This document shows positions 37,245-45,778 of a stretch of 48,836 nt of DNA, piece by piece (within the stretch, counting starts at the first letter, position 1; every line of letters starts with the position of its first letter). The translations under genes were made by a program, and so were the position numbers. This stretch comes from Gilliamella apis (GTDB lineage: Bacteria > Pseudomonadota > Gammaproteobacteria > Enterobacterales > Orbaceae): assembly GCF_002142155.1 (NCBI RefSeq), contig NZ_NASD01000019.1, positions 1 to 48,836 on the forward strand. Reading direction: 5' to 3'. The notes below the pieces were generated by a model. It made no database searches. It was not told the origin of the DNA and saw only the letters and a list, made by a program, of their open reading frames with translations.

Positions 37245-38444
37245 ATGAGTAAAAAAATAGAGTTATTATTAAATCCTTACCGTCAATTAGAAGCATGGTA
37301 TTTATATTATTTGTATTCTTTAGAGTATGGTGAACGCTGTTTGTCGGCCTTGCAGGCGGTTCATGACAAAATGATAGAGTATGATAGGTTAAATAAAAAA
37401 CACTATGCCTTTACCTTACAAAAGAGAGCCCTTTATAAATTTTGGATGGATATCCCTATAACCCAATTTATTGATCCCTATTTATCCAACCTCAAAGAAA
37501 AGGTACTGTTTAAACGTAAATATCCTAATCAACCAGTAAACTTCATTTCTGGGTTAAGTGATACTTTCATGAGATTTAAAGATGAAAGCCAACATTTTTT
37601 TGATGAAGCACAGCCTCAAGGAATAGACCCTGATGCGGTTGGGGAAATTAACGATCTATTAGAAAAGGCTAATACATTAGATAATCGTATTAAACAATTA
37701 AGAAGTGATAGAGGTGGCGACCCTGTATTATCTGTTGTTAGAGATTTATTTGATCATAAGGTGCGAGATTATTGGGATGTATTTGTTGCAAAAGATGCCA
37801 ATAACTCTTTGACCCAATCTTGTTTAATTGAACCAGAAGTTTATCCCAATTATTTAATTCATTGGGCAGAAACCTACCCTACTGGTAGACCTATCACTCA
37901 TACAGGGGTATGGATGCCTGAACACAACTATATGCCTATGTTTTACTACGATGAGCCTTTAGATGAACTATTAGAAATAGACTATCCGCAAGAAAAAATT
38001 ATTCTTGGTCCAAAAGAGTATGGTTTAAAACCGACGTTTAACTATAAAACAGAAACTAGTACAAGCCAAGGGAATATGAGAAGCCCTACTATTTGGACCT
38101 TTATAGAAGAAATCCCTCCTAATACAGAAGGTATTCCTAATAATCCATTAAGGCTAGAGCACTTGCGTATTCCTCAGCCACAGCAGGATTCATTAATAAC
38201 TTTGTTGGGTGGCGAAGAAGCATCAGAAAGTGGACTATGGCATTGCCCTAATATGGACAATAACCTATCGGCAAAGCAATATTTTAAGCGTGGCGATATT
38301 TTACCAAAAGGCTTCAATAGGATACATGAAGCTTATGTTTGGCATTATCGTCCAGAACAAAATTATAATTGCTCTGAAACCTATCAGGATGTTGTCGAAC
38401 GGTATAAAAAATTCTATTTCCAATTTAAACAACAGGTTAAATGA
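37245..38444 (+). CDS. Candidate polymorphic-toxin immunity protein (Imm71/Imm72-like)
   Basis: A soluble 399-aa protein with no signal or membrane helix. The N-terminal half is helical and rich in Trp, Tyr and Leu (NPYRQLEAWYLYYLYSLEYGE). The C-terminal half carries GRPITHTGVWMPEHN, SGLWHCPN and FKRGDILPKGFNRIHEAYVWHY. The combination recalls the Imm71/Imm72 immunity families of type VI or CDI toxins as I remember them; this was not searched. Immediately upstream is only decayed coding sequence, so its toxin partner seems lost. It stands in a region of acquired DNA between the TetR/SDR unit and an integrase remnant. The gene itself looks intact. Confidence 0.55.
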   Translation: MSKKIELLLNPYRQLEAWYLYYLYSLEYGERCLSALQAVHDKMIEYDRLNKKHYAFTLQKRALYKFWMDIPITQFIDPYLSNLKEKVLFKRKYPNQPVNFISGLSDTFMRFKDESQHFFDEAQPQGIDPDAVGEINDLLEKANTLDNRIKQLRSDRGGDPVLSVVRDLFDHKVRDYWDVFVAKDANNSLTQSCLIEPEVYPNYLIHWAETYPTGRPITHTGVWMPEHNYMPMFYYDEPLDELLEIDYPQEKIILGPKEYGLKPTFNYKTETSTSQGNMRSPTIWTFIEEIPPNTEGIPNNPLRLEHLRIPQPQQDSLITLLGGEEASESGLWHCPNMDNNLSAKQYFKRGDILPKGFNRIHEAYVWHYRPEQNYNCSETYQDVVERYKKFYFQFKQQVK

Positions 38445-38471
38445 TAGAGTTGTTTTTTATGAGTGCAATTC

Positions 38472-38730
38472 CTTAGAAGAGCTACTGGAAGTGAATTACG
38501 TTTAGGTTTGCTTCTTTGAGGTAGATATCAGGATATTATCCTAATGAAACACGGTTACATTTACCCTCAAGGGGATACCGGTAATGCCATGCTTTGTTAC
38601 CGATAGGGGAGATATATAAGGATAAACCTTGAATACCTTTCTTTTGCTTGAGGTTTACTGTTTCGTACCATTGTATCAGACAAAGCCATAGACAATTTCC
38701 CCAAACAACAAAACAGAAAAAAGAGTTCAA
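38472..38730 (-). pseudogene. Integrase remnant (arm-binding DUF4102 domain)
   Basis: The minus-strand translation shows the N-terminal arm-binding domain of a tyrosine integrase: KKGIQGLSLYISPIGNKAW, HYRYPLEGK and RVSLG, then a stop where Gln or Glu is usual, then YPDIYLKEA. Typical integrases read GLyLxVxPsGsKxWxxRYr...SLGxYPdisLkeAR. The true start and the whole catalytic domain are missing and more stops follow. It lies just beyond the duplicated tRNA-Gly end at 38921, where an integrase of an older island should be. Confidence 0.7.
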
Positions 38731-38920
38731 TTATTAAGAGATAAAACTAAAAAATAGTCAAAAATGCAATGTAGCGTTTGTTTATTTCTGTACTATTTAG
38801 GCGTGGACTTATAGTACTGATTTATGTCATTGTAAGGATATAGTAACGGCGATTATTAACTGATTTTAAAAGAGAAAAATTCGCAAATTATTTGATTATA
38901 AAAGACTAGACATCGTAAAT

Positions 38921-38943
38921 TGGAGCGGGAAACGAGACTCGAA
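38921..38943. repeat. Attachment site: duplicated 3' end of tRNA-Gly
   Basis: TGGAGCGGGAAACGAG (38921-38936) is identical to the 3' end of the tRNA-Gly gene at 42880-42895. After a two-base difference (AC here, GT in the tRNA gene) the next five bases TCGAA also match, giving 21 of 23. This is the expected far-end att site of an island integrated into tRNA-Gly. Confidence 0.85.
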
Positions 38944-38995
38944 TTAAACATATAACCTGCTGTAATTACATAATATTTTTTGCGCTATAAAATTT

Positions 38996-39016
38996 GATGT
39001 ACTGAAAAATGTACTC
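38996..39016. repeat. Integrase arm-type repeats, left edge
   Basis: GATGTACTG (38996-39004) and AATGTACTC (39008-39016) repeat the GATGTACTA/AATGTACTA pair at 42746-42766 with the same 12-bp phasing. They are 60 bp inside the left att site. Confidence 0.55.
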
Positions 39017-39282
39017 AATTTTTAACACTGTGAAATAGTAACAGATACAGCTTAAAAAACAAGACAAACCGTGATTAAGATATTTTTAGATATCTCTTTA
39101 ACACAAGAACACAAGGTACAGTTAATGATTACGTTGCATAATATTGTATGATCAACATGAGTTGATATTATACCGATAAAAAAATAGCACGTTTTGCCTA
39201 AATTAAATGGACGAATCACTTATTCAAAGATAATATACTGTTTCAAAATGTTAAATAGGGAATGTGTCTTTTAGGTTGAAGC

Positions 39283-40299
39283 ATGGATAATTCATTTAAA
39301 AGAAAGACATTATGGCTAAGTTCGTTGGCCTTATTATCTCTAACGTTAATGGCCGATCCTGCTTTAACTTCTCAAGAAATTAGTGATAAACAACTAATCC
39401 ATCAACAAGAACGACAGAAAGCATTACAAGAAACGTTAACACCAGAAGCCCCCGATATTCGTTTATTACCCGTAAGATCTAAAACAGGTTCTATTACCTT
39501 TCCAGAAGAGTCACTTTGTTTTAACATTTCACAGGTTGAATTGTTAGAACGGGATAAATTACCTTGGTATATCCCATTACAAACACTCGCTGATCAAGCC
39601 CAAGTGCACTGTTTAGGTTCTGAAGGCATCAATGTCTTGATGACTGAATTACAAAATCGCTTAATTAACTACGGCTATATCACAACTCGCGTGGTTGCAC
39701 CAGAACAAGATATTACCAGTAGCAAATTAATAGACGTAAATGACTTAATGAATAACTTTAAAAGTGGTGTAAATAAAAAAGACTATTCTTATCTGAATTT
39801 ACTAGAAAATTCGCCTATTGCTACCGACAAAGATATTTCTAAAACATTTATGTATCATATAAATAATGGTAATTTACCATCACAGTACTATTATATTCTT
39901 GGGCATGGAAACTCGGATATACTAGCAGGTTATAATGGAAGTGGAGCACCGATACGCTATCTAAAAACATCTATGCAGCTTTTAAAGTCAGATGTACAAA
40001 GTAAAGGATATAATACTGATAAAACGATTATTTTTTTAGCATGTCATTTAGGCAATGGTGTAAGCTCATTTGCAGAACTTTTTAGTCAACTACCTGATGT
40101 TGGTACTGTCTATGCCTTTACTGGGTTTGGATGGTTCGGTGGTACACGCCCATTTTGGACGGCAGCGGGTTATAATGTATCTTACAAAGAAACCGATGCG
40201 AGCGGAAAAGTTATAAATACTACTATATCGGTATATTCTAAGGCAGTAAAAGGATATTGGAGAATATTTAATAGCGCAACAGCGGTAATAAAAAGCTAA
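39283..40299 (+). CDS. Chimera: CdiB/ShlB-type N-terminus fused to a caspase-like toxin domain
   Basis: A 338-aa protein with two unrelated parts. Residues 1-24 are a signal peptide. Residues about 35-148 match the start of two-partner-secretion transporters (QQERQKALQE..., PEESLCFNISQVELLERDKLPW, then LINYGYITTRVVAPEQDITSSKL), that is, the linker and first POTRA of CdiB/ShlB; the rest of the 500+ aa barrel protein is absent. From about residue 150 the sequence changes to a domain with a clan-CD-like dyad: His208 in YYILGHGNSD and Cys254 in TIIFLACHLGNG. Such domains occur as proteases in toxin tails. The next gene, a secreted repeat protein, would be the immunity partner. Most likely an internal cdiB-cdiA deletion; a functional new architecture is possible. 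Confidence 0.72.
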   Translation: MDNSFKRKTLWLSSLALLSLTLMADPALTSQEISDKQLIHQQERQKALQETLTPEAPDIRLLPVRSKTGSITFPEESLCFNISQVELLERDKLPWYIPLQTLADQAQVHCLGSEGINVLMTELQNRLINYGYITTRVVAPEQDITSSKLIDVNDLMNNFKSGVNKKDYSYLNLLENSPIATDKDISKTFMYHINNGNLPSQYYYILGHGNSDILAGYNGSGAPIRYLKTSMQLLKSDVQSKGYNTDKTIIFLACHLGNGVSSFAELFSQLPDVGTVYAFTGFGWFGGTRPFWTAAGYNVSYKETDASGKVINTTISVYSKAVKGYWRIFNSATAVIKS

Positions 40300-40316
40300 T
40301 GTATGAGGGAGTAAAA

Positions 40317-41201
40317 ATGGCAAGATTGCTAATATTTCGTCTTTTAATAGTATATATAGCTACTGTACCAACAACTTATGCAGAATATCAACAGATAGTG
40401 AAGGAAATACCAATGACCCAAGCAAATACAAAATATTGGACGATAGCTTATGCAATGAAGTTGGTAAAAGAGTCAGCTAATATTTCTTACGGAATAGAGA
40501 AACCAGATGCCATCGCTGATCTGGTTGCCCAAAAAAATAAAGGCGATCCTAATGCTCTTTTCGCTTATGCGTATCTATTGCAGTATTACAATACTGCATA
40601 TGAAAGTTTTCATCTGTCTTATGATGAAGCACATAAAGAGGCTTTTGATATTTTTTGGAAACTGTCAGAACAAGGACACCCGCAATCTTGTGATGAAATC
40701 TTGAATTATCGTTTTATTGATATAAAAATCTATAAAAAAATAACCGATCAGCAATTAATCAATAAACAGCTAAATTGTACTGAAGTCGCAATAAAAAATA
40801 ATTTGGAAAATTATAATAGATATGCAGATATATTGTTATTTGAAGAAAATGCGGATAATGCTTATTCATTTCTAATCACAGAGAGCAAAAATCAAAAAAA
40901 TTTAGATGCAATGCAGCAAGCGGCTAACTTATATGAAAAATGTGCAAAAGAGACTGGAATTACCTACTGTATAGCTCGTACAGCCGAGTTTTATTATGAT
41001 GGTATTGGCGTAGAGCAGGATAACATCAAGGCTGCCGCATGGGTAAAGTTAGTGACAGATAGAGAAAATAAAGGCGTTTTTAAAACAATAGATTATGCAT
41101 ATAAAATAAATGATAAATTAAGTCATAATGAGCAAATACAACAATCAGAAGAGTTTCAAAAACTCTATTTAGAACTTCAAAAAATACATAAACGTTTTTA
41201 A
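40317..41201 (+). CDS. Secreted helical-repeat (Sel1/TPR-like) protein, candidate immunity protein
   Basis: A 294-aa protein from ATG 40317, preceded by AGGGAG; the upstream ATG 40299 in frame has no such site. The signal peptide ends near TTYA (residue 22). The rest is alpha-helical with Sel1-like units (DPNALFAYAYLLQYYN, EAFDIFWKLSEQGHPQSCDEIL, YDGIGVEQDNIKAAAWVKLV). Its stop-to-start gap from the chimeric toxin gene is 17 bp. Periplasmic location suits neutralising a toxin that enters through the envelope, and repeat proteins of this type do occur as immunity partners. The pairing is inferred from position. Confidence 0.62.
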   Translation: MARLLIFRLLIVYIATVPTTYAEYQQIVKEIPMTQANTKYWTIAYAMKLVKESANISYGIEKPDAIADLVAQKNKGDPNALFAYAYLLQYYNTAYESFHLSYDEAHKEAFDIFWKLSEQGHPQSCDEILNYRFIDIKIYKKITDQQLINKQLNCTEVAIKNNLENYNRYADILLFEENADNAYSFLITESKNQKNLDAMQQAANLYEKCAKETGITYCIARTAEFYYDGIGVEQDNIKAAAWVKLVTDRENKGVFKTIDYAYKINDKLSHNEQIQQSEEFQKLYLELQKIHKRF

Positions 41202-41372
41202 AATTTCAGACAAACTAAGTAAAGCTACTAAAAAGGAATAAAATAGAAATGGTACTTAAAAAAAACATTTCTATTTAAATGTTTTTCCTAGTCACCCAGT
41301 AACCCCACCATTTTTAGTATCAAATATCCAAAATTTAAGATAGGGTCAACAGGTAATTTAAACGTACCGTAT

Positions 41373-42649
41373 CTATGGATTGTTTATACATTCTTGTGCT
41401 TTTTGTTGTCCTTGTTGTTCCCACTTATCCAATAAGTCAGCCCATTCCTGCATCATTTTACGCCGTTGACTGACATATTTAGCATGATTATAAGCTCGCT
41501 TTACTTCATTCTTTTCTTGATGTGATAACTGTGTTTCAATCCAGTTATCGTTATAATCCATATCATATAAAGCGGTTGAAATGGTGCCTCTTATGCCATG
41601 AGAAGTTAGTTTTTTGTGATAACCAATGCGTTTTAACGCCATATTTAATGTGCCGTCAGAGATTGGTTGATCCAGCTTTATTCGTCCACACAATAAATAA
41701 GGTTGATGCTGTGAAGCCATTGCAAGTAGCTCTTTGACAATAGCTACGGCTTGATTGGAGAGCGGAATAATATAATCAGGAACATTTTTCCCCTCTCTTA
41801 CCAAACGCTTAAATTGCTTAATTTCCCCGGCTGGGATGAGCCATATTTTTTTATCCAGATCAAATTGATGAGGCTTTGCAAAACGAACCTAACCCGGCCT
41901 AACGCATGTCAACAATAACAATTTAAGTCCTAATTTAGTTTGAATATCACCGGGGTAATTTGCCAATGCAACTAATAATTGAGGAATATCTTCCTTTTCT
42001 AAATGTGGATTATTCTGTGCTGGCGGTTTAGGTGACGCAAGATAGCTCATATCAAGCGCAGGATTAACATCAATTAAGCCCTCAAACACAGCATGACGAA
42101 ATATCTGCGTCAACCATGAGCGAACTTTTTCAGCAATAGATAACTTACCTCGTTTTTCAATTTTACGAATAATTGAAAGTACATCAGCCCTTATTATTTG
42201 TTCGATTGGAATAAAGCCAATAATAGGTAAAATATCTTTTTCTAAATAACGATCTATTTGAGTGCGAGTAGAGCCTTTTTTATGGGGTTCATCAGGCCCC
42301 AACCTTTTATAATTTAACTCTTTCCATTGGGGAACAAACATTTTAAAGGTCAATGACGCCCTATCTTCTGATTGTTGGGCTTGACTTGTACGACGATGCA
42401 GTAACCGAGGGTCTTCACCTTTGGCGATGACGGAACGATATTCATCCCGTTTGATTCTGGCATCTTTAAGTGATAGTTCCGGATATTGACCTAACGAAAT
42501 GCGAGCTTGTTTGCCCTGCCAGCTAAATCTAAAATGCCAACCTTTACTACCAGAGGGTACGACAAAAAGAGCTAAACCATCGTAATCGATAAGAGTATAT
42601 GGTTTTTTTGTGGTTTAGCATTACGAATAGCCAATTCTGTTAAAGGCAT
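41373..42649 (-). pseudogene. Broken tyrosine integrase of the island
   Basis: A P4-type integrase, nearly full length when two lesions are mended. It starts MPLTELAIRNAKPQ at ATG 42649. A run of seven A on the coding strand (42603-42609) is one base short, shifting the frame before YTLIDYDGLALFVVPSGSKG. The frame is then open to TCVRPG, where TAG (41889-41891) replaces the usual Glu codon after the catalytic-Arg motif, a single-base change from GAG. Beyond it, HGIRGTIS (HxxR) and the terminal RAYNHAKY region with the probable Tyr nucleophile follow in frame. It lies next to the 3' end of tRNA-Gly. Confidence 0.88.
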
Positions 42650-42724
42650 AATAACACTTCCTTATAAAAATTAGATTAAAAGGCAGAATTATTATATAAA
42701 ATAAGAACTTCGTTGAATAGTAAA

Positions 42725-42861
42725 AATGTACTAGCTCTAACTCGTGATGTACTAAAAAATGTACTAATTCTTTGTAGCTGTAGGTACATTTAGGTATATC
42801 TTAGTACACTTAAAACAGCACATAACTAATTAAAAATCATCTAGTTATACACTTTAGTACA
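42725..42861. repeat. Integrase arm-type repeats, right edge
   Basis: Six GTAC-centred repeats lie between the integrase and the tRNA: AATGTACTA (42725-42733, 42758-42766), GATGTACTA (42746-42754), and the inverted forms TAGGTACATT (42781-42790), TTAGTACACT (42801-42810) and TTTAGTACA (near 42853). They resemble arm sites bound by the integrase N-terminal domain. Confidence 0.5.
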
Positions 42862-42879
42862 GTTCCATATATCTTGAAA

Positions 42880-42955
42880 TGGAGCGGGAAACGAGGTTCG
42901 AACTCGCGACCTCAACCTTGGCAAGGTTGCGCTCTACCAACTGAGCTATTCCCGC
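42880..42955 (-). tRNA. tRNA-Gly (anticodon GCC)
   Basis: 76 nt including encoded CCA. Acceptor GCGGGAA pairs with TTCCCGC. The D arm is TAGCTCAGTTGGTAGAGC, the anticodon loop TTGCCAA gives GCC, and the T loop is TTCGAAC. It corresponds to glyW at the E. coli uvrC-pgsA locus. Its 3' end is the integration site of the adjacent island. Confidence 0.97.
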
Positions 42956-42972
42956 ATGAGAGGTGTTTTAAA

Positions 42973-43060
42973 TGGTGCCCGGGGCGAGACTTGAACTCGC
43001 ACGGCCAAAAAGGCCGAGGGATTTTAAATCCCTTGTGTCTACCGATTTCACCACCCGGGC
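42973..43060 (-). tRNA. tRNA-Leu (anticodon TAA)
   Basis: 88 nt including encoded CCA. Acceptor GCCCGGG pairs with CCCGGGC. The anticodon loop TTTAAAA gives TAA, the long variable arm is CTCGGCC-TTTTT-GGCCGTG-like, and the T loop is TTCAAGT. It corresponds to leuZ. It is 17 bp upstream of tRNA-Gly in one transcript. Confidence 0.97.
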
Positions 43061-43104
43061 TCAAAACTTAGTTCTGAAAGGTAACTGCGTTTTGGATGCT
43101 GTGC

Positions 43105-43132
43105 ATTTTACCTATCTTATCATTTCAGTCAA
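43105..43132 (-). promoter_or_regulatory. Stable-RNA promoter of the tRNA operon
   Basis: On the minus strand: TTGACT, 16-bp spacer, TAAAAT, then a GC-rich discriminator (GCACAGC), typical of growth-rate-controlled tRNA promoters. The predicted start is about 37 bp before tRNA-Leu. Confidence 0.75.
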
Positions 43133-43279
43133 TAAAAATTTCAAATTAATCGTTTGATTGCTCAATGTTTGACTGATTAGTCGTTAAATTAGGCTATTTT
43201 GTCTATTCTTACAAAATTATTTAGCAAACTTAATTATTAAGGCACTGCATAGATAATTTTGCCATCTTTATAAATATGT

Positions 43280-43834
43280 TTAATCTTCGTCTAATAAATC
43301 ACTTTGCGCGATCCAAAGATATTGCAACATAGATAATAAAGTTAAGACAGTTGCAATAAGTAGGGCTGCTAGCCCTGCATATATAACCAGATCGCAAGGA
43401 CGCCAAAGTAACCAAGTTAACGCTGTCATTTGGGCAATAGTTTTAATTTTGCCAATTGAAGATACCGCAACATTATTGCGTTTGCCAATTTCAGCCATCC
43501 ACTCTCTTAATGCTGAAATGATGATCTCTCGAGAGACGATGATGATCGCTGGAATAGAAATCCACCATGCTTGATAATACTGAGTAATAAGTACCAATGC
43601 GATCGTCACCATTATTTTATCGGCGACAGGATCTAAAAAGGCGCCAAATTTGGTGGTTTGACCTAATCGACGGGCGAGGTAACCATCAAAAACATCTGTA
43701 ACTGCGGCAATTAAGAATAATAATGCCGAAAAAAAGCCAGACCATTCATGAGGAAATAAATAGAATGCCAACACAAAAAAAGGAATAAGTATTACTCGAA
43801 ATAATGTTAAGAATGTAGGTAAGTTGATTTTCAT
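43280..43834 (-). CDS. pgsA: Phosphatidylglycerophosphate synthase PgsA
   Basis: CDP-diacylglycerol:glycerol-3-phosphate phosphatidyltransferase, the committed step of phosphatidylglycerol and cardiolipin synthesis, in the inner membrane. The 184-aa length (182 in E. coli) and four to five hydrophobic segments fit. The CDP-alcohol phosphotransferase motif D-x2-D-G-x2-A-R-x8-G-x3-D-x3-D is complete ([10 protein letters not shown] ... [10 protein letters not shown], about residues 46-70). It follows uvrC after 107 bp, as in E. coli, and precedes the tRNA genes. Confidence 0.96.
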   Translation of the reverse strand: MKINLPTFLTLFRVILIPFFVLAFYLFPHEWSGFFSALLFLIAAVTDVFDGYLARRLGQTTKFGAFLDPVADKIMVTIALVLITQYYQAWWISIPAIIIVSREIIISALREWMAEIGKRNNVAVSSIGKIKTIAQMTALTWLLWRPCDLVIYAGLAALLIATVLTLLSMLQYLWIAQSDLLDED

Positions 43835-43941
43835 GTGACATTAGCTCATTTTGTTTTATTAATCAATTGGTTAGTGATAATTAAAAAAACAGTGTTTTCT
43901 TACTGATTATGTTGCCTGAAAAATGTTAATTTTTCAATGTG

Positions 43942-45777
43942 TTATTGCTGTAAATTTAGATAAATTTTTTCAGCTAACGATTTGGATATGCCTTGTACTT
44001 GGGCTATTTCATCTATACTAGCATTTTTTAGCTCTCTAAGCCCGCCAAAATGTTTTAATAATGCTTGGCGTCTTTTTCCACCAACGCCTTCTATATGCTC
44101 TAACGCACTATCAGTTAATTGTTTAACACCTTTTTTACGCTGACCTACAATCGCATGGTCATGTGATGCGTTACGGATTTGTTGAATTAATAATAGAGCA
44201 GGGGAATGATCATCTAAATAATAACCTTTGCCATGAGCTTCAAAGAAGAGTGTTTCTAAACCTTCTTTACGCTCAGCACCTTTAGCCACCCCAATTAAAA
44301 TAGGATGATGTTTATCCCAGTTTACTTGTAACTTCTCAAATACTTGTAAAGCTTGATTAAGTTGACCTTTTCCACCATCAATAAAGATAATATCAGGGAT
44401 TTTGTCTTCAGGAAGATCTTTTTTACTATAACGACGAGTTAATACCTGTTCCATTGCTGCATAGTCATCACCAGGTGTGATACCAGTAATATTATAACGA
44501 CGGAATTCAGATTTAACTGGTCCTTTATCATCAAACACAACACAAGAGGCGATAGTGTTTTTGCCCATAAAATGGCTGATATCAAAACATTCCATTCTAT
44601 TGATTTTCTCAATTCCCAAAAAGGCTTTTAAAGCATCGTATCTTTGTTTAATAGTTGAGTTTTCTAATAGTTTATTTTTAACTTCTGTTTGAGCATTAAC
44701 GGTCGCAATATTTAATAATTTAAGATTATCACCTTTCGGTTCATCAACTAATTTAACTTGATGTTCAGCAACAATAGATAACGTCTCTTCCATTGCTTGT
44801 TTATCGGACAACGAAAAATTCAGAAGAATTTTCTTTGGAATATTCCTGTTTTGATTACCTTGTAGATAAAATTGTCCTAAAAATGTCTCAATAACTTCTT
44901 CAAGTTCAGTATTAGAGGGAACTTTAGGAAAATAAGAACGATGGCCAAATGTTTGTCCATTACGAATAAAAAGTACATAAATACAAGCTAAGCCGAGTTC
45001 ATAATGAAAACCAATTACATCTAAATTATCATTATTATTGTAGATAGCTTGTTTTTCATTAATGTGTTTGATTGCTTGTAACTGATCACGCAACGCTGCT
45101 GCTTTTTCAAAATTAAGCTCACTACTGGCTTTCAACATATCAGCAGTGATTTTTTTTAAGATTTCATCTGACTGTCCAGATAAAAATAACCTAACATAAT
45201 TCACTTGTTCGTTATAATCTTCGTCGCTGACTAAACCCGGTACACAAGGGCCTAAACAACGTTTAATTTGGTACTGCAAACAAGGACGTGTTCGATTACG
45301 ATAAGTACTATTAAGACATTGCCTTATCGGAAAAGTTTTTTGTAATAATGCGAGAATTTGTTTAACTGCATAGCCACTCGGGTAAGGGCCAAAAAACTCA
45401 TCTTTTTTACGATTAACTGCTCCGCGGTATAAAGATAATTGTGGATGGCGTTCTTTACTTAATTTAATAAACGGATAGCTTTTGTCATCTTTAAGTAAAA
45501 CATTATATCGTGGTTGATATTTTTTGATATAAGTCTGTTCAAGCAAAAGAGCTTCGGTTTCGGTATTGGTGATGGTAAATTCTACTCGATGAATATGACT
45601 CACCAATCGATCGGTTTTAATGGTTTTTTTACTACTGTTAAAGTAACTTTTTAAACGATTATTGAGGTCTTTCGCTTTTCCCACATAAATGATGGTATCT
45701 TTATCATTAAACATTTGATAGATACCTGGTTTATGTGGGACAGTTTTTAAGAAAGATACAGAATCAAATTGGTTCAT
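43942..45777 (-). CDS. uvrC: Excinuclease ABC subunit UvrC
   Basis: The dual-incision nuclease of nucleotide excision repair, 611 aa from ATG 45777 (610 in E. coli); the frame extends to a TTG at 45789 inside artM. The N-terminal GIY-YIG domain ([20 protein letters not shown], residues 19-38), a Cys cluster ([13 protein letters not shown]), the UvrB-interacting UVR motif (about 200-235), the RNase H-like domain with CFDISHFMG, and C-terminal tandem helix-hairpin-helix ([20 protein letters not shown]) are all present. The start lies one base after the artM stop with no strong Shine-Dalgarno, so translation is probably coupled to artM. Confidence 0.96.
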   Translation of the reverse strand: MNQFDSVSFLKTVPHKPGIYQMFNDKDTIIYVGKAKDLNNRLKSYFNSSKKTIKTDRLVSHIHRVEFTITNTETEALLLEQTYIKKYQPRYNVLLKDDKSYPFIKLSKERHPQLSLYRGAVNRKKDEFFGPYPSGYAVKQILALLQKTFPIRQCLNSTYRNRTRPCLQYQIKRCLGPCVPGLVSDEDYNEQVNYVRLFLSGQSDEILKKITADMLKASSELNFEKAAALRDQLQAIKHINEKQAIYNNNDNLDVIGFHYELGLACIYVLFIRNGQTFGHRSYFPKVPSNTELEEVIETFLGQFYLQGNQNRNIPKKILLNFSLSDKQAMEETLSIVAEHQVKLVDEPKGDNLKLLNIATVNAQTEVKNKLLENSTIKQRYDALKAFLGIEKINRMECFDISHFMGKNTIASCVVFDDKGPVKSEFRRYNITGITPGDDYAAMEQVLTRRYSKKDLPEDKIPDIIFIDGGKGQLNQALQVFEKLQVNWDKHHPILIGVAKGAERKEGLETLFFEAHGKGYYLDDHSPALLLIQQIRNASHDHAIVGQRKKGVKQLTDSALEHIEGVGGKRRQALLKHFGGLRELKNASIDEIAQVQGISKSLAEKIYLNLQQ

Positions 45778-45778
45778 A

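Larger units (their letters stand above)
38731..39282. other. Gene-free island edge
   Basis: About 550 bases with no convincing gene. It includes the duplicated tRNA end (38921-38943), two AATGTACTC/GATGTACTG arm-like repeats (38996-39016) and the upstream region of the chimeric toxin gene. AGATAT/ATATCT around 39078-39095 is a short inverted repeat. Confidence 0.45.
38921..42895. mobile_element. Small genomic island in tRNA-Gly carrying a toxin-immunity remnant
   Basis: About 4 kb bounded by the duplicated tRNA end on the left and the intact tRNA-Gly on the right, with the integrase gene next to the tRNA 3' end and arm-type repeats at both edges. Cargo is the CdiB/toxin chimera and its putative immunity gene. 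The integrase is broken, so the island is probably immobile. It abuts an older integrase remnant on the left, consistent with tandem insertions. Confidence 0.78.

Noticed and set aside
42874-43157. Plus-strand ORFs across the tRNA genes
   Set aside because: They are antisense to two well-formed tRNAs, a common false gene call at such loci.
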